This document shows positions 35,699-44,592 of a stretch of DNA of 64,000 bases, in pieces. Source of the stretch: Mycolicibacterium flavescens (GTDB lineage Bacteria > Actinomycetota > Actinomycetes > Mycobacteriales > Mycobacteriaceae); NCBI GenBank assembly GCA_900637135.1, contig LR134353.1, positions 4,588,001-4,652,000 on the forward strand. Direction: 5' to 3'. Under the pieces are notes generated by a model. That model was not told the DNA's origin and ran no database searches. It worked only from the letters and a program-made list of their open reading frames with translations. The translations under genes and the position numbers were made by a program. The first letter of the stretch is position 1. The number at the start of each line of letters is the position of its first letter.

Positions 35699-36066
35699 GT
35701 CGCTTCCTCTTGCGCGTTCGCGCTGGGCCGGGTGATCAGGACGGCGCCCGCGAGCAGGGGCAGCACCGCGAGCACCGTCACGATGTGCACGACGCCGCGC
35801 ATCGCGAGCAGCACCACGAACACGACGACGGTCAGCGCCAACGCGACGCCGGCGCGGCGGAACCGGACATCGCCCGCGCGGCTGCGGCCCGCGAGGAACG
35901 CCATTCCCGCGCCGGCGACGGCGGTGAGGACCCCCGCGCCGCGAAACAGCGGCGGCAGATTGACCGAGGCGGCGATGAGCCCGCCCAGCATCAACATCAC
36001 CGCGGCGACGACCCAGCACCAGAAGGCGGCGGTGACGACGCGGGCTCGCGGCGCAGGAGCGGTCAT
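35695..36066 (-). CDS. integral membrane protein
   Basis: 123 residues with four hydrophobic helices (about 12-34, 42-60, 73-90 and 92-111). Starts MTAPAPRARVVTAAFWCWVV. It shares the FWCWVVAAVMLMLGG type of first helix with the next upstream protein (FWLWVVAVVLMVVGQ), suggesting a duplicated pair. Function unknown. Confidence 0.72.
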   Translation of the reverse strand: MTAPAPRARVVTAAFWCWVVAAVMLMLGGLIAASVNLPPLFRGAGVLTAVAGAGMAFLAGRSRAGDVRFRRAGVALALTVVVFVVLLAMRGVVHIVTVLAVLPLLAGAVLITRPSANAQEEAT

Positions 36067-36086
36067 GGTCGGGTCAGCCTATCGGG

Positions 36087-36539
36087 TCACCGCGTGAAGT
36101 AGTCGTTGGCGTCTTTACGGTGCAGCAGGTACACACCGCCCACGATCAGCACCGAGCCGAGGATGGCGGTGACGGCGTAGGCGAGCGCGGCCGCCGGCGG
36201 CCGCTCCTCGCCGAACAGGCTGCTCACGGCGTACACGACCGCCGCGATACCTGCGCCGGTCAGCACGGTGCGGGCCCACCGGTAACCCTGGCGCATCAGG
36301 AATTGAAACGTCAGCGCCACGGCGCCGAGGATCACGATGAACACCGCCGAGAGGGCCAGCACCGGTGCGGGCAGGCCGTCGGCGCGTTCGCTGACCAGCA
36401 GGTCGCCGACCTGGCCGACGACCATCAGGACGACCGCGACCACCCAGAGCCAGAAGCCGGTGTCGACGTCGTCCGGGCGGCCACCCGACTCGGGCTGCTG
36501 GCCGGCCTCATCCGGTCGGCCCTGCGGTTCGGGATTCAC
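36087..36539 (-). CDS. integral membrane protein downstream of hemB
   Basis: 150 residues. A hydrophilic N-terminus (VNPEPQGRPDEAGQQPESGG) is followed by four helices (about 28-46, 58-80, 90-108 and 115-138). Start GTG 36539 overlaps the hemB stop (GTGA), so it is translated with hemB. Related in helix 1 to the next protein. Any role in heme handling is only positional inference. Confidence 0.75.
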   Translation of the reverse strand: MNPEPQGRPDEAGQQPESGGRPDDVDTGFWLWVVAVVLMVVGQVGDLLVSERADGLPAPVLALSAVFIVILGAVALTFQFLMRQGYRWARTVLTGAGIAAVVYAVSSLFGEERPPAAALAYAVTAILGSVLIVGGVYLLHRKDANDYFTR

Positions 36540-37516
36540 GCCAGCCAACCGGCGACGTCGGCCGCCCAGTACGTCAGGACGATGTCTGCCCCGGCCCGCC
36601 GGATGCTGGTCAGCGTCTCCAGAGCCACCGTCTGCAAATCGATCCAGCCGTTGGCGGCTGCGGCGCTGATCATCGAGTACTCACCGGAGACCTGGTAGGC
36701 GGCCACGGGCACCGGTGACAGGTCGGCGGCCGCGCGCACCACGTCGAGGTAGCCCATCGCGGGCTTGACCATGACTATGTCGGCGCCTTCGTCGATGTCG
36801 AGTTCCACCTCGTGCAACGCCTCGCGCGCGTTGCCCGGATTCTGTTGGTACGTGCGACGATCGCCGCGCAGGCTCGATCCCACCGCTTCCCGGAACGGCC
36901 CGTAGAAACCCGAGGCGAACTTCGCGGCGTACGCCAGGATGACGGTGTCGGTGTACCCTGCGGCGTCCAGCCCGTCGCGGATCGCAGCGACCTGGCCGTC
37001 CATCATTCCGCTCGGCCCGACCACGTGTGCCCCTGAATCCGCTTGCGCCACAGCGAGTTCCACGTAGCGCTTGTTGGTCAGGTCATTATCGACCCTGCCC
37101 GACGCGTCCACGATTCCGCAGTGGCCGTGGTCGGTGAACTCGTCAAGGCAGGTGTCGGCCATCAGCACGGTGTCGTCGCCGAGGTCGCTGGCCAGGTCGC
37201 GCAGGGCGACGTTGAGGATACCGTCTTCGGCGACGCCGACGGAGCCGGTGGGATCCTTGTCCGCGTCGCGCGGCACGCCGAACAGCATCAGGCCACCCAC
37301 ACCGGCGGCGACCGCGTCGGCGGCGGCGCGGCGCAGCGAGTCGCGGGTGTGTTGGACGACGCCGGGCATCGACGAGATCCGACGTGGCTCGTCGATACCG
37401 TCGGCGACGAACATCGGCAGCACGAGTTGCCGTGGCTCCAAGGTGGTTTCGGCGACGAGTCGCCGCAGCGCCGGAGTCGTGCGCAGCCTGCGGGGGCGAT
37501 GCCTAGGAAAGCCCAT
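36536..37516 (-). CDS. hemB: delta-aminolevulinic acid dehydratase (porphobilinogen synthase)
   Basis: 326 residues. Active-site lysines are Lys199 (AYAAKFAS) and Lys251 (VMVKPAMGYLD). The metal site reads Cys123-Leu-Asp125 and Cys133 (CLDEFTDHGHCG), with Asp replacing the middle cysteine of classic zinc enzymes. Condenses two 5-aminolevulinates to porphobilinogen. Lies 24 bases after the hemD fusion gene in the hemA-hemC-hemD-hemB operon. Confidence 0.95.
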   Translation of the reverse strand: MGFPRHRPRRLRTTPALRRLVAETTLEPRQLVLPMFVADGIDEPRRISSMPGVVQHTRDSLRRAAADAVAAGVGGLMLFGVPRDADKDPTGSVGVAEDGILNVALRDLASDLGDDTVLMADTCLDEFTDHGHCGIVDASGRVDNDLTNKRYVELAVAQADSGAHVVGPSGMMDGQVAAIRDGLDAAGYTDTVILAYAAKFASGFYGPFREAVGSSLRGDRRTYQQNPGNAREALHEVELDIDEGADIVMVKPAMGYLDVVRAAADLSPVPVAAYQVSGEYSMISAAAANGWIDLQTVALETLTSIRRAGADIVLTYWAADVAGWLA

Positions 37517-37540
37517 GCAAACCCACCTTCGGTGTTGCGG

Positions 37541-39199
37541 TCAGCGGCGGCGGCTCTTCTTACGCGGCGGCGGCAGTGCGCCCTCGGCCCGCAGCCGGGC
37601 GGCGTGCTCGGCGAGCGCCTCCACCAGCGGTCCGACCGCGGCCACCTCGGGCTGCACATCGACGCGCAGACCGAATTCCGCTGCGGTCTCGGCAGTCTTG
37701 GGCCCGATGCACGCGACGATGGTGCGCGCGTGCGGCTTGCCCGCGATACCGACCAGGTTGCGCACCGTGGAGCTCGAGGTGAAGCAGACCGCGTCGAAGC
37801 CACCGGTCTTGATCATCTCGCGGGTGTGCGCAGGCGGCGGCGCGGCGCGCACCGTGCGGTACGCCGTGACGTCCTCGATCTCCCAGCCGCGCTCACGCAG
37901 ACCCTCGGCCAGCGTCTCGGTGGCGATGTCGGCGCGCGGCAGCAGCACGCGGTTCACCGGGTCGAAAACGTCGTCGTACGGCGGGAATTCGTCGAGCAGG
38001 CCGAGCGACGATTGCTCACCCGCCGGAACCAGCTCGGGATTGATGCCGAACGCCCGCACCCGGTCGGCTGTGGCCTGGCCGACGCAGGCGATCCTCACAC
38101 CCGAGAACGCCCGGGCGTCGAGACCGAACTCGTTGAACTTCTCCCACACCGCACGCACCGCGTTGGTGGAGGTGAACACCACCCACTGGAACCGGCCATC
38201 GACCAGTCCCTTGACCGCGCGCTCCATCTGAGCGGGGCTGCGCGGCGGCTCGACGGCGATGGTGGGGACCTCGATCGGCAGCGCGCCGTGGCCCACCAAC
38301 TTCTCGCTCATCTCACCGGCCTGGTCCTTGGTGCGGGGCACCAGCACGGTCCAGCCGTACAGGGCGCGGCTCTCCCACCAGTTCAGCTTGGTGCGGTTGG
38401 CCACGGTCTTGCCGATGGTCACCACGAGCGGTCCGGCCAACGGACCGGCCGGCTCGGAGCCCGCCAGGGTGGCCTTGTCCAGCAGCCCGGCCAGCGTCGT
38501 CTCGACCGAACGCTGCTGGCAGGTGGTGCCGTTGGCGGTGACCACCAGTGGCGTGGTGTCGGTCAGCCCGTATTCGATCAGCGTGCGCGCCGCATCGGGC
38601 AGATGCGACGCCGTCGCGTGCAGGATGAGCGGGCCGGGCGCGGCGGCCAATGCGGCCCAGTCGACGTCGGGGTCGCGGACGTCGGCGACGGTGTGCGCCG
38701 ATCCCAGCGGCAGGCCGGCGTAGGTGGGCACCGCGGTGGTGTCCGGCAGGCCCGGCACGATCTCGAAGTTCAGGTGCGACTTCGCCAACGCCGACACCTC
38801 GGTGATCACGGCGTCCACCGACAGCGGATCGCCCGCCACCAGCCGGACCACGTCGACCCCGGTGCGGGCCTCGGTGATCAGCGTCTTGGCCACCTCGGCC
38901 GGATCGCCGACGGCCGACCGGATATCCGGTCCGCCCGGCAGGGTCGGTGCTTCCTTACCCGAGGTTTCGCCGTTGTCGGCGGCCTCAGCCGGCTCGGGCC
39001 CCGACGGGGGCGGCAGTTGGCAACCCACCAGGGCCAGTACCGCTTCGGGCACCTCGGGATCGGTGAACACCAAGGCAGCGTTGGCGAGCACCGTGTGGGC
39101 CCGCGTCGTCAGCAGTCCCGGGTCGCCAGGACCCGAGCCGACGAACGTGATGCGGCCCGGCTTCGGCTTGCGCCCCCGCCCGCTGGTCTGGCCTGTCAT
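37541..39199 (-). CDS. hemD: uroporphyrinogen-III synthase fused to a uroporphyrinogen methyltransferase-like domain
   Basis: 552 residues from ATG 39199, which has GCGGAG eight bases upstream; an in-frame GTG at 39208 is the alternative. The N-terminal half is an SUMT/CobA-like tetrapyrrole methylase fold (VGSGPGDPGLLT, VRLVAGDP, VTIGKTV). The C-terminal half (about 275-535) is HemD (VFTSTNAVRAVW, ACVGQATAD, CFTSSSTVRN). HemD closes hydroxymethylbilane to uroporphyrinogen III; the fused domain could start siroheme/cobalamin branches. The linker at about 65-95 is hydrophilic and variable. The C-terminus is basic. Confidence 0.93.
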   Translation of the reverse strand: MTGQTSGRGRKPKPGRITFVGSGPGDPGLLTTRAHTVLANAALVFTDPEVPEAVLALVGCQLPPPSGPEPAEAADNGETSGKEAPTLPGGPDIRSAVGDPAEVAKTLITEARTGVDVVRLVAGDPLSVDAVITEVSALAKSHLNFEIVPGLPDTTAVPTYAGLPLGSAHTVADVRDPDVDWAALAAAPGPLILHATASHLPDAARTLIEYGLTDTTPLVVTANGTTCQQRSVETTLAGLLDKATLAGSEPAGPLAGPLVVTIGKTVANRTKLNWWESRALYGWTVLVPRTKDQAGEMSEKLVGHGALPIEVPTIAVEPPRSPAQMERAVKGLVDGRFQWVVFTSTNAVRAVWEKFNEFGLDARAFSGVRIACVGQATADRVRAFGINPELVPAGEQSSLGLLDEFPPYDDVFDPVNRVLLPRADIATETLAEGLRERGWEIEDVTAYRTVRAAPPPAHTREMIKTGGFDAVCFTSSSTVRNLVGIAGKPHARTIVACIGPKTAETAAEFGLRVDVQPEVAAVGPLVEALAEHAARLRAEGALPPPRKKSRRR

Positions 39200-39221
39200 C
39201 TCAGTCACTCCGCTCTACAGC

Positions 39222-40154
39222 TCAGTTGGCGTCCGCCATGAGTTCGCGCGCCCCGAGGTCGAACAGCTCCTCGGCCACCGAGAGCCCCAGCTCCCGGGCC
39301 CGGTCAGTCGTGCCGACGCCGGACGCGCGGATCACGTCGGATCCGTCCAGTGCCGCCACGCAGCCGCGCAGCGACACCTCTTCGAAGACGTTGCCGTCCT
39401 CATCGATGGACTCGACCACCTCAGCGATCGCGCCCACCGGTGCGTGACAACCCGCCTCCAGTCGGGCGAGCAGGGCCCGTTCAGCGGTGACCGCGGCGCG
39501 TGTGTCGGCGTCGTCCAACTCCGCCAGCAGCGCAGCGAGCTCGGTGTCGCCTGCGCGGCACTCGACCGCGAGCGCACCTTGAGCCGGCGCTGGCAACATC
39601 TGCACCGGCTCGAGAGTCTCGGTGACATCGGCCAGTCGCCCGATGCGGGCCAGTCCCGCCCGTGCGACTACGATGCCGTCGAGATCACCGTTGCTAACCC
39701 TGTTCAACCTGGTATCCAGGTTGCCTCTTAGGGGGCGGATTTCCAAACCGAGACCCAGTGCTCTAAGCTGTGCCGCCCTGCGCGGGCTCGATGTGCCGAT
39801 CAAAGAACCCGGCGGCAACTCCCCGAGCACCAGCCCATCGCGTGCCACCAGGGCGTCCCTGGGGTCTTCGCGGGGGGGACTCGCGGCGATGACGAAGCGG
39901 GCGTCAGCCGCGGTAGGCAGATCCTTGAAGGAGTGCACGGCGGCGTCCACCCGGCCGTCGTGGATGGCTTCGCGCAGGGCCGCGGTGAACACGCCAACGC
40001 CGATCTCGGCGATCGGGCCCTGGTTGCGGTCGCCCTCGGTGGAGATGGGGACGAGCTCGGCCGCGTGTCCGTTCGCGATGAGCGCGTCTCGGACCGTACC
40101 GGCCTGAGTGGTCGCCAGGAGACTGGCGCGAGTGCCTATCCGAATTACAGTCAA
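39222..40154 (-). CDS. hemC: hydroxymethylbilane synthase (porphobilinogen deaminase)
   Basis: 310 residues. GTRASLLATTQA at the N-terminus, the catalytic Asp region VHSFKDLPT, the substrate-binding GTSSPRRAAQ, and Cys236 (LEAGCHAPVGA), which holds the dipyrromethane cofactor. Polymerises four porphobilinogens. The start is TTG, three bases after the hemA stop, which is rare and could lower its translation. Confidence 0.95.
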   Translation of the reverse strand: MTVIRIGTRASLLATTQAGTVRDALIANGHAAELVPISTEGDRNQGPIAEIGVGVFTAALREAIHDGRVDAAVHSFKDLPTAADARFVIAASPPREDPRDALVARDGLVLGELPPGSLIGTSSPRRAAQLRALGLGLEIRPLRGNLDTRLNRVSNGDLDGIVVARAGLARIGRLADVTETLEPVQMLPAPAQGALAVECRAGDTELAALLAELDDADTRAAVTAERALLARLEAGCHAPVGAIAEVVESIDEDGNVFEEVSLRGCVAALDGSDVIRASGVGTTDRARELGLSVAEELFDLGARELMADAN

Positions 40155-40157
40155 GCG

Positions 40158-41501
40158 TTACTCGGCCTTATCGAGATCTGGTGCGATCAAAGGCAATTCG
40201 GGCCCGGCGACGGCGTCGACGGCCTGCTGGTCGAGCTCGAAGAGCTCACGCAGCGCCTCGGCGTAGCTGTCTCCGCCCGGCGCACTCGCCAGCTGCTTAA
40301 CGCGCACGGTCGGCGCGTGCAGGAGTTTGTCGACGACCCGTCGCACCGTCTTGGCGACCTCGTCGCGGTGGATGGCATCCAGGCCCGGCAGGCGGTGGTC
40401 CAGCCTCAGCAGCTCGGCCTCGACCACGTCGGCGGCGCGCTGACGCAGCGCGGTGACGGTCGGGGTGACCTCGGCCATCCGCTGACCGGCCAGGTAGTTG
40501 GCGACCTCGGCGGCGACGATCGCGCGGGCGGCTTCGGCGTCGGACGCCGCGGCGCGGGCCGCCGGTTCGCGCTGGATGCGCTCCATGTCGACGACGTAGA
40601 CGCCGGGCAGGCCGGCCACGGCGGGGTCGACGTCACGGGGCATGCCGAGATCGCAGATGACCAGCTGCTTGGGCTCTTGGCCGTGCGCGAGGCCGCGGTG
40701 CACGTCGGCCAGTGAGACCACCGGGCGCACCGCCCCGGTGCAGCAGACCACCACATCGGCATCGGTCAGCAGCGGCGGCAGGTGATCGAACGGGAAGGCG
40801 TGCGCGTCGACGCCCAGTTCCCGGACGTTGGCGGCGAGCCGTTTGGCCCGCGGCTGGCTGCGGTTCACGACGTGGATGCGGTCGACGCCCGCGCGGGTCA
40901 GGTGTTTGGCGGCCAGCGAGCCCATCGAACCCGCCCCGATGACCACCGCGGTGCGGCCGGCCAGCGAGCCGAGCTTGGATTCGGCGGTGCACAGCGCGAC
41001 GGACACCACCGACGCGCCCGCGGCGTCGATGCCGGTCTCGGTATGCACCCGCTTGCCGACGGCCAGCGCGCGCTGCGAGAGCTCGTGCAGGGTGCGTCCG
41101 ACGGTGTGGTTGGCCTCGGCGGCGGCGTACGCGCGGCGCACCTGGCCGAGCACCTGCTGTTCTCCGACGACGGCGGAATCCAGGCCCGAGGCCACCGCGA
41201 ACAGGTGCTCGACGGCCGCTTCGGCGTACCGCACATACGCGTATTTGGTCAGGTCGTTGAGGCTCATGCCGGAGTGCTCGGAAAGCACCTGGCCAATCAC
41301 CGACAGCCCGCCGTGAAACGCGTCGACGACGGCGTAGATCTCCACGCGATTGCAGGTCGACAGCACCATGGCCTCGGTGACGAGGGAGGACTGCAGCACC
41401 TGGTCGACGATCTTGGCCTGATCGGACTCGTCGGTGCTCAGCTGCTCGAGCACCGACACCGGCGCACTGCGGTGCGAAACCCCGAAAAGCAACACGCTCA
41501 C
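40158..41501 (-). CDS. hemA: glutamyl-tRNA reductase
   Basis: 447 residues from GTG. Catalytic Cys50 in VLSTCNRVEIY; GEQQVLGQVR; NADPH-binding VIGAGSMGSLA; a C-terminal dimerisation helix. Reduces glutamyl-tRNA(Glu) to glutamate-1-semialdehyde, the first committed step of C5 heme synthesis, with HemL next. First of four hem genes. The segment upstream (41502-41642) holds a 19-bp inverted repeat and probably the promoter. Confidence 0.95.
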   Translation of the reverse strand: MSVLLFGVSHRSAPVSVLEQLSTDESDQAKIVDQVLQSSLVTEAMVLSTCNRVEIYAVVDAFHGGLSVIGQVLSEHSGMSLNDLTKYAYVRYAEAAVEHLFAVASGLDSAVVGEQQVLGQVRRAYAAAEANHTVGRTLHELSQRALAVGKRVHTETGIDAAGASVVSVALCTAESKLGSLAGRTAVVIGAGSMGSLAAKHLTRAGVDRIHVVNRSQPRAKRLAANVRELGVDAHAFPFDHLPPLLTDADVVVCCTGAVRPVVSLADVHRGLAHGQEPKQLVICDLGMPRDVDPAVAGLPGVYVVDMERIQREPAARAAASDAEAARAIVAAEVANYLAGQRMAEVTPTVTALRQRAADVVEAELLRLDHRLPGLDAIHRDEVAKTVRRVVDKLLHAPTVRVKQLASAPGGDSYAEALRELFELDQQAVDAVAGPELPLIAPDLDKAE

Positions 41502-41570
41502 GGCTTCATCACCACGTCATCCAAGGTAGTCGTTGAACAGTTAGCTCACCAAATTCCCCACCATTATCGC

Positions 41571-41627
41571 CGAAATTGCGTTCCAGCAGCCAAATCACGA
41601 GTGGAGGCCTGCTGGAACGCAATTTCG
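41571..41627. repeat. 19-bp perfect inverted repeat upstream of hemA
   Basis: CGAAATTGCGTTCCAGCAG (41571-41589) is repeated exactly in inverse orientation at 41609-41627, with a 19-base loop. It lies between the glutaredoxin-like gene stop (41643) and the hemA start (41501). It could terminate the upstream gene or act as an mRNA structure ahead of hemA. Looks like a dispersed mycobacterial palindrome. Confidence 0.75.
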
Positions 41628-41642
41628 CGCAGAAACGGACGG

Positions 41643-41897
41643 TCACTTCGCCAGGTCGGCCCGAAGGCGGGGCTCGTCGATCTCCCAGTAGCTGTGCTCG
41701 CTGCCGTCGAGCAGAACGACCGGAAGCCGGTCGCCGTATTCCGCGCGCAGCCCGGAATGACCCGCGGCCGCCGCGGCGTCGACATCGGTGACGGCCAGCG
41801 TGAAGCCCAGCTCGTCGGCCAGCGCCGCGAGCCGGGCCGCCGCCGCGGTGCAGATCGTGCAACCGTCGCGCGTCAGCAACTCCACCTGGTGCTCCAC
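41643..41897 (-). CDS. glutaredoxin-like protein (DUF836 family)
   Basis: 84 residues from GTG (VEHQVELLTRDGCTICTAAA). The CTIC redox pair is near the N-terminus, and the rest follows the thioredoxin fold with a cis-proline-like RLPVVLLDG. The position before hemA matches Rv0508. Small thiol reductase or regulator of unknown target. Divergent from serB, whose GTG is 40 bases away. Confidence 0.83.
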   Translation of the reverse strand: MEHQVELLTRDGCTICTAAAARLAALADELGFTLAVTDVDAAAAAGHSGLRAEYGDRLPVVLLDGSEHSYWEIDEPRLRADLAK

Positions 41898-41936
41898 CTC
41901 GCCAGTATCTCCACCTCCGTGACTTAGGGTTGATCC

Positions 41937-42827
41937 GTGTCTCGAAATGGCGACCGCGAAGCTGCTGAACAGCAACTTGCGGGTGAGGCGAGCGCAGAGG
42001 CGGCCGTCACCGACCTCATGGCCGAGGCTGCCACGGCGCCACCCGCACCGCCCCCGGACCTGACCGCGGCGGCATTCTTCGACGTCGACAACACCCTCGT
42101 GCACGGCTCGTCGCTGCTGCACTTCGCCCGCGGCCTGGCCGCGCGCAAGTACTTCACCTACGGCGACGTCGCACGGTTCGTCTACGCGCAGGCGAAGTTC
42201 CAGCTGACCGGCCGCGAGAACAGCGAGGATGTGGCCGCAGGCCGGCGCAAGGCGCTGGCCTTCATCGAGGGCCGCTCGACGGCCGAACTGATGGCGGTCG
42301 GCGAGGAGATCTACGACGAGATCATCGCCGACAAGATCTGGCCGGGCACGCGCGCGCTCGCGCAGATGCATCTCGACGCCGGACAGCAGGTGTGGCTGGT
42401 CACCGCGACCCCGTACGAGCTGGCCGCGACCATCGCCAAGCGGCTGGGCCTGACCGGGGCGCTGGGAACGGTCGCCGAGTCCATCGACGGGGTGTTTACC
42501 GGGCGCCTGGTCGGCGACATCCTGCACGGCACTGGCAAGGCGCACGCGGTGCGCTCGCTGGCCATCCGCGAGGGCCTCAACCTGCGCCGCTGCACGGCCT
42601 ACTCGGACAGCTTCAACGACGTGCCGATGCTCTCGCTGGTGGGTACGGCGGTGGCGATCAACCCCGACGCCGATCTGCGCGACCTGGCCCGTGAGCGGGG
42701 GTGGGAGATCCGCGATTTCCGCACCGCCCGCAAGGCCGCGCGCATCGGTGTGCCGTCGGCGCTGGCGCTCGGCGCGGCCGGAGGAGCGCTGGCGGCGGTG
42801 GTCTCCCGCCGCCAGGAGGGCCGCTGA
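41937..42827 (+). CDS. serB: HAD-IB family phosphatase (SerB1-like)
   Basis: 296 residues from GTG. A variable Ala-rich N-terminus of about 43 residues is followed by the HAD core: FFDVDNTLVHG (Asp49, Asp51), VTATPYELA, and SDSFNDVPML with GTAVAINPD. A hydrophobic C-terminal segment (PSALALGAAGGALAAVV) may touch the membrane. Annotated as phosphoserine phosphatase in relatives (Rv0505c), though phospholipid-type substrates are possible for this HAD-IB branch. Confidence 0.87.
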   Translation: MSRNGDREAAEQQLAGEASAEAAVTDLMAEAATAPPAPPPDLTAAAFFDVDNTLVHGSSLLHFARGLAARKYFTYGDVARFVYAQAKFQLTGRENSEDVAAGRRKALAFIEGRSTAELMAVGEEIYDEIIADKIWPGTRALAQMHLDAGQQVWLVTATPYELAATIAKRLGLTGALGTVAESIDGVFTGRLVGDILHGTGKAHAVRSLAIREGLNLRRCTAYSDSFNDVPMLSLVGTAVAINPDADLRDLARERGWEIRDFRTARKAARIGVPSALALGAAGGALAAVVSRRQEGR

Positions 42828-42932
42828 CGGGCCGCTCTGGTCGCGGCGGTGGCCGAGACCCGCTGATAGGCTCGCGCCGCTGACTCCGACGAGGAGAGAC
42901 GGCAGCGCGCGCACCCGAGGAGCAGTTCAGGT

Positions 42933-43466
42933 ATGGCAATCGCAGAGAACATCATCGGAACGCACTACCGGTATCCCGATTACTTCGAGGTCGGCCGGGA
43001 GAAGATCCGTGAGTTCGCACAGGCGGTCAAGGACGAGCATCCCGCGCACTTCACCGAAGAAGCCGCCGCCGAGTACGGCTACGACTCGCTGATCGCGCCG
43101 CTGACCTTCCTCGCCGTCGCCGGTCGCCGCGTTCAACTGGAGATCTTCAACCAGTTCGACGTGCCGATCAACATGGAACGGGTCCTGCACCGCGACCAGA
43201 AGATCACCTTCCACCGCCCGATCCTGGCCGGCGACAAGCTGTTCTTCGACTCCTACCTCGATTCGGTCACCGAATCGCATGGCGCCATCGTCACCGAGGT
43301 GCGCGGCGAGGTGACCGACGCCGACGGCAACCCCATCCTGACGAGCGTCGTCACGGTCATGGGCGAGGCGCAGTCGGACACCGAAGCCGACGAGGTGAGC
43401 CAGCGCATCGCGGCCGCACGCGACGAGGCAATCGCGAAAATGATTGCCAAGCAAAGTAATTCGTAG
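42933..43466 (+). CDS. MaoC-like (R)-hydroxyacyl dehydratase subunit, HadA-like
   Basis: 177 residues, starting MAIAENIIGTHYRYPDYFEV. N-terminal MaoC/FAS1-like half-hot-dog fold with IAPLTFLAVAGRRVQLE and the strand ITFHRPILAGDKLFFDSYL, the pattern of HadA/HadC and of Rv0504c (UPF0336). HadAB/BC dehydrate hydroxyacyl intermediates in mycolic acid elongation. No canonical hydratase-2 catalytic motif is seen, so it may be a structural or substrate-binding subunit. Convergent with the acyltransferase gene. Confidence 0.84.
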   Translation: MAIAENIIGTHYRYPDYFEVGREKIREFAQAVKDEHPAHFTEEAAAEYGYDSLIAPLTFLAVAGRRVQLEIFNQFDVPINMERVLHRDQKITFHRPILAGDKLFFDSYLDSVTESHGAIVTEVRGEVTDADGNPILTSVVTVMGEAQSDTEADEVSQRIAAARDEAIAKMIAKQSNS

Positions 43467-43487
43467 AGCTAGCGGCTTTTCGCGCGC

Positions 43488-44555
43488 TCAGCCGAAGAAC
43501 GTGTTCCGACGCTGGGTGAGCAGTTGGTACAGCGTCTGCTGGATGGTCTCGCGCACCTGGTCGGTGAGTTCGAAGGTGACCATCGGATCGTCGGCGGCCG
43601 ACTCATCGTAGTCCGCTGTCTCGATCGGTTCGCCGAACTGGATGTGCCATTTCGACGGCAGCGGCACCATGCCCGCCGGACCCGCCAGCGGGAAGAACGG
43701 GGTGATCGGGAAGTACGGCAGGCCGAGCAACCGGGCCAGCAGCTTGACGTCGGCGATCATCGGATAGATCTCCTCGGATCCGACGATCGAGCACGGCACG
43801 ATGGGCGCCTTGGTGCGCAGCGCCGCCGAGACGAAACCGCCGCGACCGAATCGCTGCAGCTTGTAGCGGTCTTTGAAGTGCTTGCCCAGGCCCTTGTAGC
43901 CCTCGGGGAACACCGCGGTCAGCTCACCCGCGGCCAGCAGCCGATGCGCATCGGCGGTGCAGGCCATGGTGTGGCCGGCCTTGCGTGCGGCCTGACCGAC
44001 CACCGGCAGGTCGAACACCATGTCGGCGGCGAGCAGGCGCAGGTCGCGCTGGGCCGGGTGGTGGTCGTGCACCGCCACCGACGTCATCAGCCCGTCGAAC
44101 GGCAGCACGCCGGCGTGGTTGGCGACCACGAGCGCGGCGCCAGTTTCGGGCAGATGCTCGATCCCGCTGACCTCGACGCGGAACCACGACTTGAAAAAGA
44201 CTCTCAGCAAAGGCAAAAAGATTGCGTTGTTGAGGTGGGCGTCGAACCCGAACTCGTCGACGGTGTATTCACCCGTCATCCGCTTGCGCACGAACTCGCC
44301 GACCGAGGCGATCTGCTTGGCCAGTTCGGTGGGCGTCTCGTCCACCGGAGGTGCGCCCGCGACGCCTCCGCGGTGCTCGTCGATCTCGCGGACGACGGCG
44401 GCGATCTCCTCGGCGGAGGCCCCGCCTACCGGATCCGACAGCTGCGAGGGATGTCGGCGCGAGCCCTGCGCTCGTGCGGCATTACGCCGCTGAGCCGCTG
44501 CACGGCCCGAATTGCCATGCAGCGGAATGACTTTCGCCTTGGACTCGCCCGCCAC
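43488..44555 (-). CDS. 1-acyl-glycerol-3-phosphate acyltransferase-like protein
   Basis: 355 residues from GTG 44555, which follows AGAAGGAA. A basic disordered N-terminus (about 1-75) precedes a PlsC-type domain: NHAGVLPFDG (Asn146, His147, Asp154), FPEGYKGLGKHFKDRY, and PIVPCSIVGSEE. The family acylates glycerolipids at the membrane; equivalent to Rv0502. The long reading frame upstream of the GTG is not supported by a ribosome site. Confidence 0.87.
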   Translation of the reverse strand: MAGESKAKVIPLHGNSGRAAAQRRNAARAQGSRRHPSQLSDPVGGASAEEIAAVVREIDEHRGGVAGAPPVDETPTELAKQIASVGEFVRKRMTGEYTVDEFGFDAHLNNAIFLPLLRVFFKSWFRVEVSGIEHLPETGAALVVANHAGVLPFDGLMTSVAVHDHHPAQRDLRLLAADMVFDLPVVGQAARKAGHTMACTADAHRLLAAGELTAVFPEGYKGLGKHFKDRYKLQRFGRGGFVSAALRTKAPIVPCSIVGSEEIYPMIADVKLLARLLGLPYFPITPFFPLAGPAGMVPLPSKWHIQFGEPIETADYDESAADDPMVTFELTDQVRETIQQTLYQLLTQRRNTFFG

Positions 44556-44592
44556 GGTCGTTTCCTTCTCCCCACCCGATAGATTGATGCGC

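Noticed and set aside
37043..39241. 732-codon open frame on the plus strand across hemB-hemD
   Set aside because: It is antisense to hemB/hemD, which have clear motifs; long antisense frames are common at this GC content, and its translation is Arg/Gly/His-rich without any domain.
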